Shown piece after piece: positions 1 to 7,141 of a stretch of DNA of 10,576 bases. The stretch is taken from assembly GCA_019090565.1 (NCBI GenBank), contig JAHRVS010000296.1, forward strand, positions 1 through 10,576. Direction: 5' to 3'. Every line of letters starts with the position of its first letter. Position 1 is the stretch's first letter. A model generated the notes under the pieces. That model did no database searches, had not been told where the DNA came from, and saw only the letters and a list, made by a program, of their open reading frames with translations. Made by a program: the position numbers and the translations under genes. Source of the DNA: Gammaproteobacteria bacterium (GTDB lineage: Bacteria; Pseudomonadota; Gammaproteobacteria; Pseudomonadales; UBA3067).

Positions 1-965
1 AGCAGCATATTGGCATGGGCAATGGTTTCTCCCAACGCCATCAGTTTGTCCATAGGGCTTAACTTTCGATGCCCAAATAACACGTCTACCAGCTCAAAGG
101 CATTCTTTGGTTCCACGCAGGCTTCAATTAACATGTCACACCGGGAAGAGTGATGGGCTTTTAGTTGATCAATACGCAGGTGCACACCACGGTAGGGTAA
201 TTGATGGGACGGCAAGACCAGAACATCCTCAGGAAGAGAATAAAACTGCTCAAGCGATTCAAGGAATTCCTTCAAAGGATCGCTGTCAATTTCTTCCACT
301 GACACAGAGATCGAGGGCGTAATGCCTGGCAACAGTTGATCCCCCCCAATGATGACGTTTTTTTCTTCACAATAAAGGCAAGCATGCTCCGGTGAATGCC
401 CTAGGCCGATCATCACTTTCCAGTCTAAGCCACCAATTTTAACAACGTCACCGTCGGCCATACGTCGAAATGTACCCGGTAATGGTTCCATAAGGTGGGA
501 ATAGAACGAATACATTTTATGAAGATTTTCAACCACTTTTTCTTCGACGCCCAGGCGCCTATAGTGTTCAGAGTAGTTCGATTGATGCTTTAGCGCTAAA
601 TCACCACCAATTTGAGTGTATAGCCATTCTGTTTTTGTCATGGTGACATCAACTTTCCAGCGCTCGCACAGCCACCCTGCCATGCCTACATGGTCTGGGT
701 GCATATGCGTCACTACGACACTGTCAACAGGCTTGCCATTAAGATGGCGATCGAAAATTGTTTCCCAGGTTTCTCTTGTTTCATCGCTTTTGGTGCCCGT
801 ATCTACAATTGCCCAACTTGTTTCCCCCTCTACCAGCCACAAATTAATGTGATCAAGTTGAAAAGGTATTTTCATTCTCAACCAATGCAGCCCCTTGCAG
901 ATTTCGACTAATTCTCCCGGTAGGGGCGCCTGTTTAAACGGGTAATCCAAGCTCTTTTTTGTCAC
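1..965 (-). CDS. MBL-fold metallohydrolase, 3' end cut by window edge
   Basis: A metallo-beta-lactamase-fold hydrolase related to glyoxalase II-like enzymes; substrate unknown. It is open from the left edge to a GTG at 965, giving 321 complete codons and no stop in the window. The metal-binding signature is THMHPDH (H87, H89, D91, H92), followed by H190 in GLGHSPEH, D209 in GGDQ and H254 in LPSHQ, which is the full ligand order of a di-metal site. The C-terminal part, with an LKAHHSSR segment and an LGETIAH segment near the cut, resembles the helical tail of cytosolic MBL hydrolases. No signal peptide is visible, so it is probably cytoplasmic. The GTG start is chosen because AAGGGA lies about 6 bases upstream, no ATG is available further out in frame, and a promoter fits just ahead. 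A run of seven G on the coding strand encodes the Gly-Gly before D209. The fold is certain; the substrate cannot be told from sequence. Confidence 0.93.
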   Translation of the reverse strand, partial: MTKKSLDYPFKQAPLPGELVEICKGLHWLRMKIPFQLDHINLWLVEGETSWAIVDTGTKSDETRETWETIFDRHLNGKPVDSVVVTHMHPDHVGMAGWLCERWKVDVTMTKTEWLYTQIGGDLALKHQSNYSEHYRRLGVEEKVVENLHKMYSFYSHLMEPLPGTFRRMADGDVVKIGGLDWKVMIGLGHSPEHACLYCEEKNVIIGGDQLLPGITPSISVSVEEIDSDPLKEFLESLEQFYSLPEDVLVLPSHQLPYRGVHLRIDQLKAHHSSRCDMLIEACVEPKNAFELVDVLFGHRKLSPMDKLMALGETIAHANML

Positions 966-1292
966 GACTAATCCCTTGCAAACAATTGATATATTCGAAT
1001 TATTATATATGGCAGACCTGAAGCGTCACCACCCAGTACGGGTTCGAAACGATACCCTATTTCAAGCATTCAATCGAGCGGCATCAACAGGGTTGTTCGA
1101 TTTTGAATATAGCGAGATGAAGTTCAGGCAGCTGCGCAAAGAAGCGCAAGGCGGTAATGAAACAAATACAGAGCAATGCATTACGGCTATCTCTAAAGAT
1201 ACTTTTTTCACGCAGTAGCTGCGTCAGCTCCGGAGTCAAATCCTCGGGTATGCCTTATACACCATCGCTCTGCGTGCAGTACGACTTAGAAA
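966..1292. other. Intergenic region between kinase and MBL genes
   Basis: A gap of 327 bases with no supported gene. It contains the MBL promoter at its left end. Near the kinase stop it has an inverted repeat ACGCAG-TAG-CTGCGT (1210-1224), a second CTGCGTG at 1270-1276 that could pair with CACGCAG (1209-1215) instead, and an 8-base palindrome CTCCGGAG. None is followed by a T-run in the direction of the kinase transcript, so I do not call a terminator. Two small opposed open frames cross the gap: plus strand from ATG 1010 to 1218 (69 residues) and a minus-strand frame ending near 1080. Neither has a ribosome site or a recognisable domain. Confidence 0.6.
1002..1029 (-). promoter_or_regulatory. 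Candidate sigma-70 promoter of the MBL hydrolase gene
   Basis: On the minus strand a perfect TATAAT (1002-1007) follows GTGACG (1024-1029; 4 of 6 matches to TTGACA) with a 16-base spacer. The start would fall near 995, giving a leader of about 30 bases with the AAGGGA ribosome site before the GTG at 965. An 8-base palindrome, ATTCGAAT (993-1000), covers the expected transcription start and could be an operator; that is inference. Confidence 0.5.
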
Positions 1293-4200
1293 TCATACGG
1301 CATCACTCTGAGACTGGTACTGCTTTATCACATGCTCAAAGTTCACCAACTCTTCTTGAAACTCAGCCATTAATCCCGCAGCTTTTCCTAGGTCGTTTTC
1401 TCTTGCCGCCATTTCCATTGATGCTGCAATTTTGTTCAACCGCGCGCCACCCAGGTTTCCCGATACACCCTTTGTGGTGTGCGCCAAATGAACAACACCG
1501 GCTGCATCCTCCACACTGAGCGCATCGGCAATATCCTGCGCGGTGGTGCCGCACTCCTCCAAATACATTTCAATAAGAGATCCCAATCGACCGGGCTTCC
1601 CTTTTACCCGTTTGAGTGCAGCTTCCTGATCCCAGACAGGCAGATCGTTGAGTTCGGAATCATTTGCAGGCGATTGATTTTCAGTCTCAGTGCTTACAGA
1701 CCCTTTATTTTCTCTGTTTTCAGGTAAGGCGCTTTCTTCGTTTGAGGTGGAGTCGGGTATATCTAATAACCATTTTTCCAGCTTGCCAAATAATGGCTCA
1801 AAATCAACTGGCTTTGCCAGGTAATCATCCATGCCCGCATCCAAGCATTCTTCACGATCACCCACCATCGCATTTGCAGTCATTGCAACGATGGGAATAT
1901 TGACATACGCATCACCCGCCGCGCCTGAACGAATTTGCCTGGTTGCCTCGTAACCGTCCATATCTGGCATTTGACAATCCATCAAAATCATCGTGAACTG
2001 ACAGCCCAGAGAGGATCTCAAGCTGCTTAAGGCCTCGTACCCATTTGAAGCCATACTGACAATCACACCCATGCCCTCAAGAAGCCCCATGGCGACCTCT
2101 TGATTAATGCGGTTGTCTTCCACCAGTAATACGCGCGTTAAAGGCGGCCACTTAATTCGGTTTTCCTGCGTAGAATTGATCCGGCCGACACCCTCCTCAT
2201 CAAGCGCCTGAATATAATCATGGGTGACCAAAGGCAACGCTTTTTTATAGGCCTCCCCCCCTTCTGCAACAATGCTCAATGCGTTAAAGAGGTCTGAGGT
2301 GGTTGCGGGTTTCGGAAAATAAGCACTGAACCCCAAAGCTGCAAACTGCTGCGCATCACCCTTAAAGCTCATTGAGGTCATCATAATAAGTTTTATTTTT
2401 TTAAAGCGGTCATCCTCTTTTAACGCCTTACCTAGCGCCCCACCATCTATATCCGGCATTTGAAAATCAAGAAGAGCAACGTCAAAAATCGGGCCGCCGG
2501 AATCATATTTAAATTCGCAGAGTTGGATTGCCTCCTTGGCGCTATTGGCCACCAATACCTTTGCCCCCCAAAGTTCTAATTGTTTGGATAAGACCTCACA
2601 GTTGGTTTTATTATCGTCAACCACAAGTAACGTCAACGCACTGATGTCAAACTTCGGCAGTTTAGGCAGGGTCTCAGTAGATTCCTCAAGGGTTAAATGG
2701 ATATTAAAACTACTACCCTGACCTAGGGTGCTTTCGGCTTCAATACTCCCACCCATCAACGTGCAGAGCTTGCTTACAATGGCAAGCCCTAATCCGGTGC
2801 CGCCATATTTACGCGTCGTTGATGCATCCACTTGACTAAACGCATCAAAAAGAGAACTTATTTTTTCTTCTGGAATTCCTGCGCCAGTATCGCTCACGGA
2901 TATGACTAGATCAGACTTGCCATCACCGATGCTCCGCTGTAAAACTCGAACAACCACTTCACCATGGGAGGTGAATTTGATTGAATTTCCAACTAAATTT
3001 GTCACTATTTGACTAACTCGTCCTGGATCCCCTTTCAGCATAGGGTGATGAACTTCACTCACATCAAGTATTAATTCCAAACCTTTTGATTGGGCAAGTA
3101 GTGCGAGGGACTCGCAAAGGTCACCAAGGGTTTTAGTTAAATCAAAATTTAATATTTCGAGTTCCAACTTCCCTGCATCAACTTTAGAGAAGTCCAAAAT
3201 ATCATTAATCAACGTAAGCAAGGACTTCGCGCTTTCTCTCGCCACGCTGGCACGATGAAGTTGTTCCGCCTTTAAACCTGAATTCATCAGCAGGCCCAGC
3301 ATACCCAGCACTCCGTTCATCGGCGTTCTAATTTCATGGCTCATGCAGGCCAAAAACTCTCCCTTTACGCTGGCCGCTTCTTCAGCCCTTAATTTCGCCG
3401 AAACAAGCGCTTGTTCATTCAAATTTCGCTCGGTGATATCCCGGAAGCTCCAGACACGGCCAAAATGTTGGTCGCCCTGTAACATCGGCCTAGAACCCCG
3501 CTCAAACACTCTGCCATCAACCAGATCAAGGGTGTCAAAATACTCCAGCTTAGGGTCAAGGTTTATTTTTCGAACACCTTCGGTAAACTCATCAGCCCCA
3601 AGCAGCTGGCCACTGATATGATTGAGGCTCTCTTCCCAATCATTCGTATTAATCGAATCGGCAGGCAAGTGCCACAACTCAATAAAACGCTTATTTAAAC
3701 GCATAGCCCGGCCAGAGCAGTCTGTCACGAGAATACCATTATCGGTAGCCTCCAGCGTTGCTTCGATTAGAGTAAGTGTCTTTTGTATTTCTGACTCGGT
3801 ATTTTTAATATTTGTGACATCTGTGCGAATAGCAACGTAACTCTCTGGCGTACCGCTCGACCCCATAAATGGTACGATGGTGGTATCTACCCAATATAAT
3901 TCACCCCTTTTATTTGTATTACAGATTTCACCGCGCCACACGCCACCCCTTGAAATCACCTTAAACATATCCCTAAAAAAGCTTTTAGGATGATGCCCCG
4001 AATTTAGAAGACGGTGATTATTACCAATGAGCTCAAACTCTTCATAGCCACTAATCTCACAAAACTTTTTATTCGCATAAATAATGACTCCTCTGACATC
4101 TGTAATTCCGACAATAGAATGTTGATCCAAAGCAAACTTTTGATCAGCCAACTGGGAAAGGGTTTCTTTCGCTTGTTCAGTGGATTCTTTTAAAGATTTC

Positions 4201-5441
4201 TCATGTACGGTACGCATGTAGAGCATGTGCTTAAAGGCCGATGCTAATCGACCAATTTCATTATTAGACTTAATGTTTATGGTTTGATTTAGATCGCCAG
4301 CAGCAGCCTTAATCGATGCCTCCGCCAACATCGTAATTGGCGCGGTAATCCGCTTTGATGCAAAAAATGCGGCAAATAACACGATAATTATAGTAACAGC
4401 AACAAATATTAAACTGATGTAACCTTGATTGTTCACTGATTTTAGAACGTCGCTTAAGCTTACTTCACTAACCAAGATCCAGTTAACATCAAATATCTGA
4501 AAATTGTAATACTGAGAAATAATTACTTCTCCATTATCAGTCTCACTTTGAAAAAAAGTAACGTCCACACTCAAATTCTCGATAGGCGTTAGAGTCTTAC
4601 TATTTGCTCGCCACTTCAGCACGCCTTCAAATGATCCTTCTCGAGGGGAACGTAAGTATCCATCAGTGCCCACTAGATATTGTTTGACGTTCGTGCCACT
4701 CCCAGAGGCGGAGGTAGCGGTCAACAGATTATAAATAGGCGCTAGTTTTAATCGAATAGAAAGCACACCTATTTTGTCGCCGTTATCATCCAGCAAAGGG
4801 CCAGAAATAAACCCCGCAAGAGTGTTATCAGACCCTGCATAACGCTCTATATCGGAAAATGTATACTGCCCCGAGTCAAAGGCATGTTTGACTGATTTGG
4901 CAAACTTTGTTTTTGCCAAAAGGCCACTGAAGAGGTTTTCACCTACATCAGAACCCTTTAAGACCGAAAACAAAATATTCCCTTCTTGGTCAATCAAATA
5001 AACATCATCAACATAGTCATATTTCGAATGAAGCGTAAAGAGGCCTCCCTCATATTTATTCGCGATTTTTTGCCACTCATAGCTCTTTACAAACTCTCTG
5101 AGTGGGGCAGAACTTAGTTTATAGCGAGTGCTCAGCTCTCGTATAAACTGGGCATTATGCGTGGATTCCGAATATGCTGAAATATCAACTTGACGATAGT
5201 GAAACCATCTGCCGATCGAATTTTGATTCACGCGGGTGATTTCTTCCAGATGTATAAATGCACTGTTTTTAAGAAAATCACTTGAATGCCAATAGGAGAA
5301 ATAGGCCAAGGCACACAAAGGAATAAGTGCCATCAATAAGAATGCAATAAGCAGTGAACGGCTTAAACTAGCCGTCGGCTTTTCATCCTTTTCGAATAAA
5401 TCCGTATCGGTATCGCCCTTTACCTCATTCGCAGAGGTCAT
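1293..5441 (-). CDS. Hybrid sensor histidine kinase (Cache-HAMP-PAS-PAS-HisKA-HATPase-REC-REC-HPt)
   Basis: An inner-membrane hybrid kinase of 1382 residues with the BarA/EvgS-type phosphorelay order. A transmembrane helix (about 28-50) and a second (about 341-361) bracket a periplasmic Cache-like sensor (about 53-335). HAMP follows (about 362-412), then PAS 1 (about 433-545) and PAS 2 (about 553-672). The HisKA H-box SHEIRTPMNG gives phospho-acceptor H702. ATPase boxes are intact: N-box NLVGNSIKF (815-823), DTGAGI (851-856), FDAFSQVD, and GGTGLGLAI (880-888). REC 1 has D941/D942, acceptor D992, T1022 and K1044. REC 2 has E1108/D1109, acceptor D1155, T1188 and K1210. The HPt domain (about 1269-1376) carries H1321 in AHTTKG. 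Every catalytic residue is present, so a full His-Asp-His relay is expected. Its ATG lies inside the stop of the upstream binding-protein gene (ATGA), implying coupled translation. No response regulator adjoins, so the final receiver is elsewhere. Stimulus and target are unknown. Confidence 0.97.
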   Translation of the reverse strand: MTSANEVKGDTDTDLFEKDEKPTASLSRSLLIAFLLMALIPLCALAYFSYWHSSDFLKNSAFIHLEEITRVNQNSIGRWFHYRQVDISAYSESTHNAQFIRELSTRYKLSSAPLREFVKSYEWQKIANKYEGGLFTLHSKYDYVDDVYLIDQEGNILFSVLKGSDVGENLFSGLLAKTKFAKSVKHAFDSGQYTFSDIERYAGSDNTLAGFISGPLLDDNGDKIGVLSIRLKLAPIYNLLTATSASGSGTNVKQYLVGTDGYLRSPREGSFEGVLKWRANSKTLTPIENLSVDVTFFQSETDNGEVIISQYYNFQIFDVNWILVSEVSLSDVLKSVNNQGYISLIFVAVTIIIVLFAAFFASKRITAPITMLAEASIKAAAGDLNQTINIKSNNEIGRLASAFKHMLYMRTVHEKSLKESTEQAKETLSQLADQKFALDQHSIVGITDVRGVIIYANKKFCEISGYEEFELIGNNHRLLNSGHHPKSFFRDMFKVISRGGVWRGEICNTNKRGELYWVDTTIVPFMGSSGTPESYVAIRTDVTNIKNTESEIQKTLTLIEATLEATDNGILVTDCSGRAMRLNKRFIELWHLPADSINTNDWEESLNHISGQLLGADEFTEGVRKINLDPKLEYFDTLDLVDGRVFERGSRPMLQGDQHFGRVWSFRDITERNLNEQALVSAKLRAEEAASVKGEFLACMSHEIRTPMNGVLGMLGLLMNSGLKAEQLHRASVARESAKSLLTLINDILDFSKVDAGKLELEILNFDLTKTLGDLCESLALLAQSKGLELILDVSEVHHPMLKGDPGRVSQIVTNLVGNSIKFTSHGEVVVRVLQRSIGDGKSDLVISVSDTGAGIPEEKISSLFDAFSQVDASTTRKYGGTGLGLAIVSKLCTLMGGSIEAESTLGQGSSFNIHLTLEESTETLPKLPKFDISALTLLVVDDNKTNCEVLSKQLELWGAKVLVANSAKEAIQLCEFKYDSGGPIFDVALLDFQMPDIDGGALGKALKEDDRFKKIKLIMMTSMSFKGDAQQFAALGFSAYFPKPATTSDLFNALSIVAEGGEAYKKALPLVTHDYIQALDEEGVGRINSTQENRIKWPPLTRVLLVEDNRINQEVAMGLLEGMGVIVSMASNGYEALSSLRSSLGCQFTMILMDCQMPDMDGYEATRQIRSGAAGDAYVNIPIVAMTANAMVGDREECLDAGMDDYLAKPVDFEPLFGKLEKWLLDIPDSTSNEESALPENRENKGSVSTETENQSPANDSELNDLPVWDQEAALKRVKGKPGRLGSLIEMYLEECGTTAQDIADALSVEDAAGVVHLAHTTKGVSGNLGGARLNKIAASMEMAARENDLGKAAGLMAEFQEELVNFEHVIKQYQSQSDAV

Positions 5442-6610
5442 TTTAAATCCACTTGAAACTGTGTATCGGCGAATTCATCGATATCAACCCCTGTCTTCAA
5501 TATCCCTCCCTCAACAGCAAGATCCATGATCTGTTTTAAGCCAGCTTTATCGACATTTAGATTTTGATAATTAATTACTCTTAGGTTTGGGTCAAGGCTG
5601 GCTGTAATTGCCTTACGATTGTGTGCAGGAATATGCTTGCGGACTATTTTGACGATGGCGTCCAACGCTTCGCCGCCCTCTTGCCTCGCTGTTTCTATGT
5701 CAGCCCCCGCCTTATGGATAAAATACATAACCTCCTCAACAGCCGCTCGCTTATGACGAATACTCTCATCCGTGGCCAAGGCGATACATTCTACATGGCC
5801 ATATTTCCATGGCATTACGTCTTTGGAGTACCAGGCCACATGACCGAAACTTCCTGTCTCTACCACGTCTGCCCAAGGCAGCGACTGCTCAAATGCAGCC
5901 GGCTGCGCACGGTTACTCTTCGCTTTGATAAATGCAAGGGATTTAGACGGCGGCACGGGCACGGCTAAAACTTGAGTATTGGCCCCAGGCCTCAACGACA
6001 GGGTTAGGCCATTTTCTTTCAAGTAGCGATAAAGCACGACAGTGTGAGTGGAAAGCAAGTGAGGCATTCCAATCACCGTACTTTTACCACTTTGGTTATG
6101 AATGCTATCCAATACCTTTGCAACCTGGTCGTCCGGTTTGCGGTCCTCTCTCATGGGCGGCAGGCGCAATTTTTCATATATCAAATCATTGATCGCCAAG
6201 GCATTACCATCACGATGCATCAAGCCTATCCAACGGAAATGGGGCTTTTCTGTGTACATGCTCATAGCCAAGGGGCTCATAACAAAGGCCATTTCCACCT
6301 CGCCAGACTGGTAATAGGCCCGTAAAAGATCCCAGTTTTTCATTTTTGTGAGGGTAAAATCGGCATGTTTCATTTTGTCGCGATAGCGTTCGAAGGCAAC
6401 CAGTGCCGCATAATGATCAGCCAGGGGAATATACAGTGCATTAATGGTTTGTTTGCCCACCGCGGGAGTACTGGCCATAGCCAATTTGGAAGCAGCCAAC
6501 CCAGAAAAGAGCAAAAGAAACAGCAAGCTGAGCGCAATGCGCTTAAATCGTTTTAGCTGAAATCCTTTTATGTAGGTCAAGCCATTCACTGTGTTTATAC
6601 GCATTGACAC
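5438..6610 (-). CDS. NMT1/NrtA-like periplasmic substrate-binding protein, probable kinase co-receptor
   Basis: A 390-residue exported protein resembling the NrtA/SsuA/NMT1 group that binds nitrate, sulfonates or thiamine precursors. A basic stretch (KRFKR, 20-24) precedes a hydrophobic core (about 25-40) and a signal-peptidase I site after A-M-A46. There is no lipobox, so the mature protein is probably soluble in the periplasm. The binding domain covers about residues 55-300: an early strand and D65HYAAL70, the lobe region QSGEVEMAFVMSP, then a second lobe with GMPHLLSTH and GHVAWYSKD. The start is a GTG at 6610 or an ATG two codons later at 6604. AAGGTGA lies 4 bases before the GTG and 10 before the ATG, so neither is decisive. 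The gene overlaps the kinase start by 4 bases. No ABC permease or ATPase gene is adjacent, so I infer a ligand-sensing role with the kinase rather than transport. The ligand cannot be deduced. Confidence 0.88.
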   Translation of the reverse strand: MSMRINTVNGLTYIKGFQLKRFKRIALSLLFLLLFSGLAASKLAMASTPAVGKQTINALYIPLADHYAALVAFERYRDKMKHADFTLTKMKNWDLLRAYYQSGEVEMAFVMSPLAMSMYTEKPHFRWIGLMHRDGNALAINDLIYEKLRLPPMREDRKPDDQVAKVLDSIHNQSGKSTVIGMPHLLSTHTVVLYRYLKENGLTLSLRPGANTQVLAVPVPPSKSLAFIKAKSNRAQPAAFEQSLPWADVVETGSFGHVAWYSKDVMPWKYGHVECIALATDESIRHKRAAVEEVMYFIHKAGADIETARQEGGEALDAIVKIVRKHIPAHNRKAITASLDPNLRVINYQNLNVDKAGLKQIMDLAVEGGILKTGVDIDEFADTQFQVDLK

Positions 6611-6781
6611 AAATCACCTTGAAGTAACGAACCATATCAAGGCGCTTAACTTACCAATAAAATTCGGCCTTTTATTCAGTCTAGCCCACTATTTCCGGAC
6701 TGCATGGCAAGATATATCACCACAACTTGTATGATGAAGCGCACCACTAACCCTCGGCTAAATCAAAACCGATACCTGACC

Positions 6782-6995
6782 CTAAGCGTTTATAACCAAG
6801 AAACAGTGGGGTTTAAGCGTCATGCTCAATAGGAAGGAGGTAGAAGAGCATGCGAATCCATTAGCCAATTCTGACGAAAATGTCACATGATCACCAGGCA
6901 TACGGTTTTAACGAGATTCAGGTACCTTACTCCACCACATTCGCAGACAAATAGCGGGCAAGCTCAAACGGCCAACACGCACCATAAACGCTTAG
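6782..6995. repeat. Inverted 12-mer CTAAGCGTTTAT with extra half copies
   Basis: CTAAGCGTTTAT (6782-6793) and its exact reverse complement ATAAACGCTTAG (6984-6995) lie about 190 bases apart. TTAAGCGT recurs at 6813-6820 in the first orientation, exactly 31 bases from the first copy (about three helical turns), and GCGCTTAA occurs at 6642-6649. The first two copies flank a weak minus-strand -35/-10 pair. This pattern fits binding sites for a regulator of the sensor operon, but function is inferred only from spacing and position. Confidence 0.45.
6818..6864 (+). promoter_or_regulatory. Hairpin with looped-out Shine-Dalgarno and 4-codon ORF
   Basis: CATGCTC (6821-6827) pairs perfectly with GAGCATG (6846-6852); a bulged T allows two more pairs. 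The 18-base loop contains GGAAGGAGGT, in which AAGGAGGT (6834-6841) matches the 16S anti-Shine-Dalgarno end. An ATG (6850-6852), 8 bases downstream, forms the end of the right arm and opens a frame M-R-I-H-stop ending at 6864. Whether this is transcribed is unknown; no convincing plus-strand promoter precedes it. It could be a leader peptide, a protein-binding GGA hairpin, or chance. Read on the minus strand it lies in the possible leader of the binding-protein gene. Confidence 0.35.
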
Positions 6996-7063
6996 CTTGT
7001 GATGAAAGATACATAATTCACACGTTCCAGCTTATGCGCCACATAGCCCTGCTCCTGAAATTT

Positions 7064-7072
7064 TGTTAGAAT
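7064..7072 (+). promoter_or_regulatory. Candidate extended -10 promoter of suhB
   Basis: TGTTAGAAT contains a TG-n-TAGAAT extended -10 (hexamer 7067-7072, 5 of 6 matches to TATAAT). No good -35 sits 17 bases upstream, as is usual for extended -10 promoters. Transcription would begin near 7079, giving a leader of about 60 bases that carries AAGGG about 10 bases before the suhB ATG. Confidence 0.45.
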
Positions 7073-7141
7073 CCCGCGGCTTGTGATTACGCTCCCCATA
7101 ATGATTTAGACAACGATAAACAACCCAAGGGTACTTTTTCT

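Larger units (their letters stand above)
6611..7141. other. Divergent intergenic region between binding-protein/kinase operon and suhB
   Basis: A gap of 531 bases. It holds the control regions of both flanking transcripts: a repeated TAAGCGT motif (6643-6650, 6782-6793, 6813-6820, 6984-6995), a hairpin with a strong Shine-Dalgarno sequence in its loop (6818-6854), a 9-base direct repeat GCTTGTGAT (6995-7003 and 7079-7087), and the suhB promoter. No sigma-70 promoter for the minus operon is clear. The best -10 candidate is TATAAA on the minus strand at 6789-6794, overlapping one motif copy, with a poor -35. A 60-residue frame on the plus strand (6887-7069) has no ribosome site or domain and is not called. 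Confidence 0.65.

Noticed and set aside
1038..1058. GGTTCGAAAC resembling a tRNA T-arm
   Set aside because: The flanking bases do not form a five-pair T-stem, and no acceptor, D or anticodon arm is present upstream.
976..1218. Plus-strand frame of about 70-80 residues in the gap between the kinase and MBL genes
   Set aside because: There is no ribosome site before the TTG at 976 or the ATG at 1010, no recognisable domain, and it overlaps the strong candidate promoter of the MBL gene on the other strand.
1209..1224. Terminator of the kinase operon at the ACGCAG-TAG-CTGCGT hairpin
   Set aside because: On the kinase strand the hairpin is followed by an A-run rather than a T-run; the T-run precedes it on the plus strand, the wrong arrangement for either direction.
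5621..5968. Plus-strand frame of 115 residues inside the binding-protein gene
   Set aside because: Antisense shadow of a gene with clear family features; its translation shows no domain and no ribosome site.
5438..6610. Component of a nitrate/sulfonate ABC transporter
   Set aside because: No permease or ATPase gene lies on either side, and the gene is fused by overlap to a kinase. A transporter role with subunits elsewhere is possible but less likely.
6887..7069. Plus-strand frame of 60 residues upstream of suhB
   Set aside because: It has no ribosome site, a low-complexity composition and no family resemblance, and it ends at the suhB promoter; it is better explained as non-coding.
6611..7141. 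RsmY/RsmZ-type small RNA controlled by the BarA-like kinase
   Set aside because: Such RNAs carry many GGA hairpins and a terminator; here there is only one GGA-rich hairpin, no plus-strand terminator and no convincing promoter.
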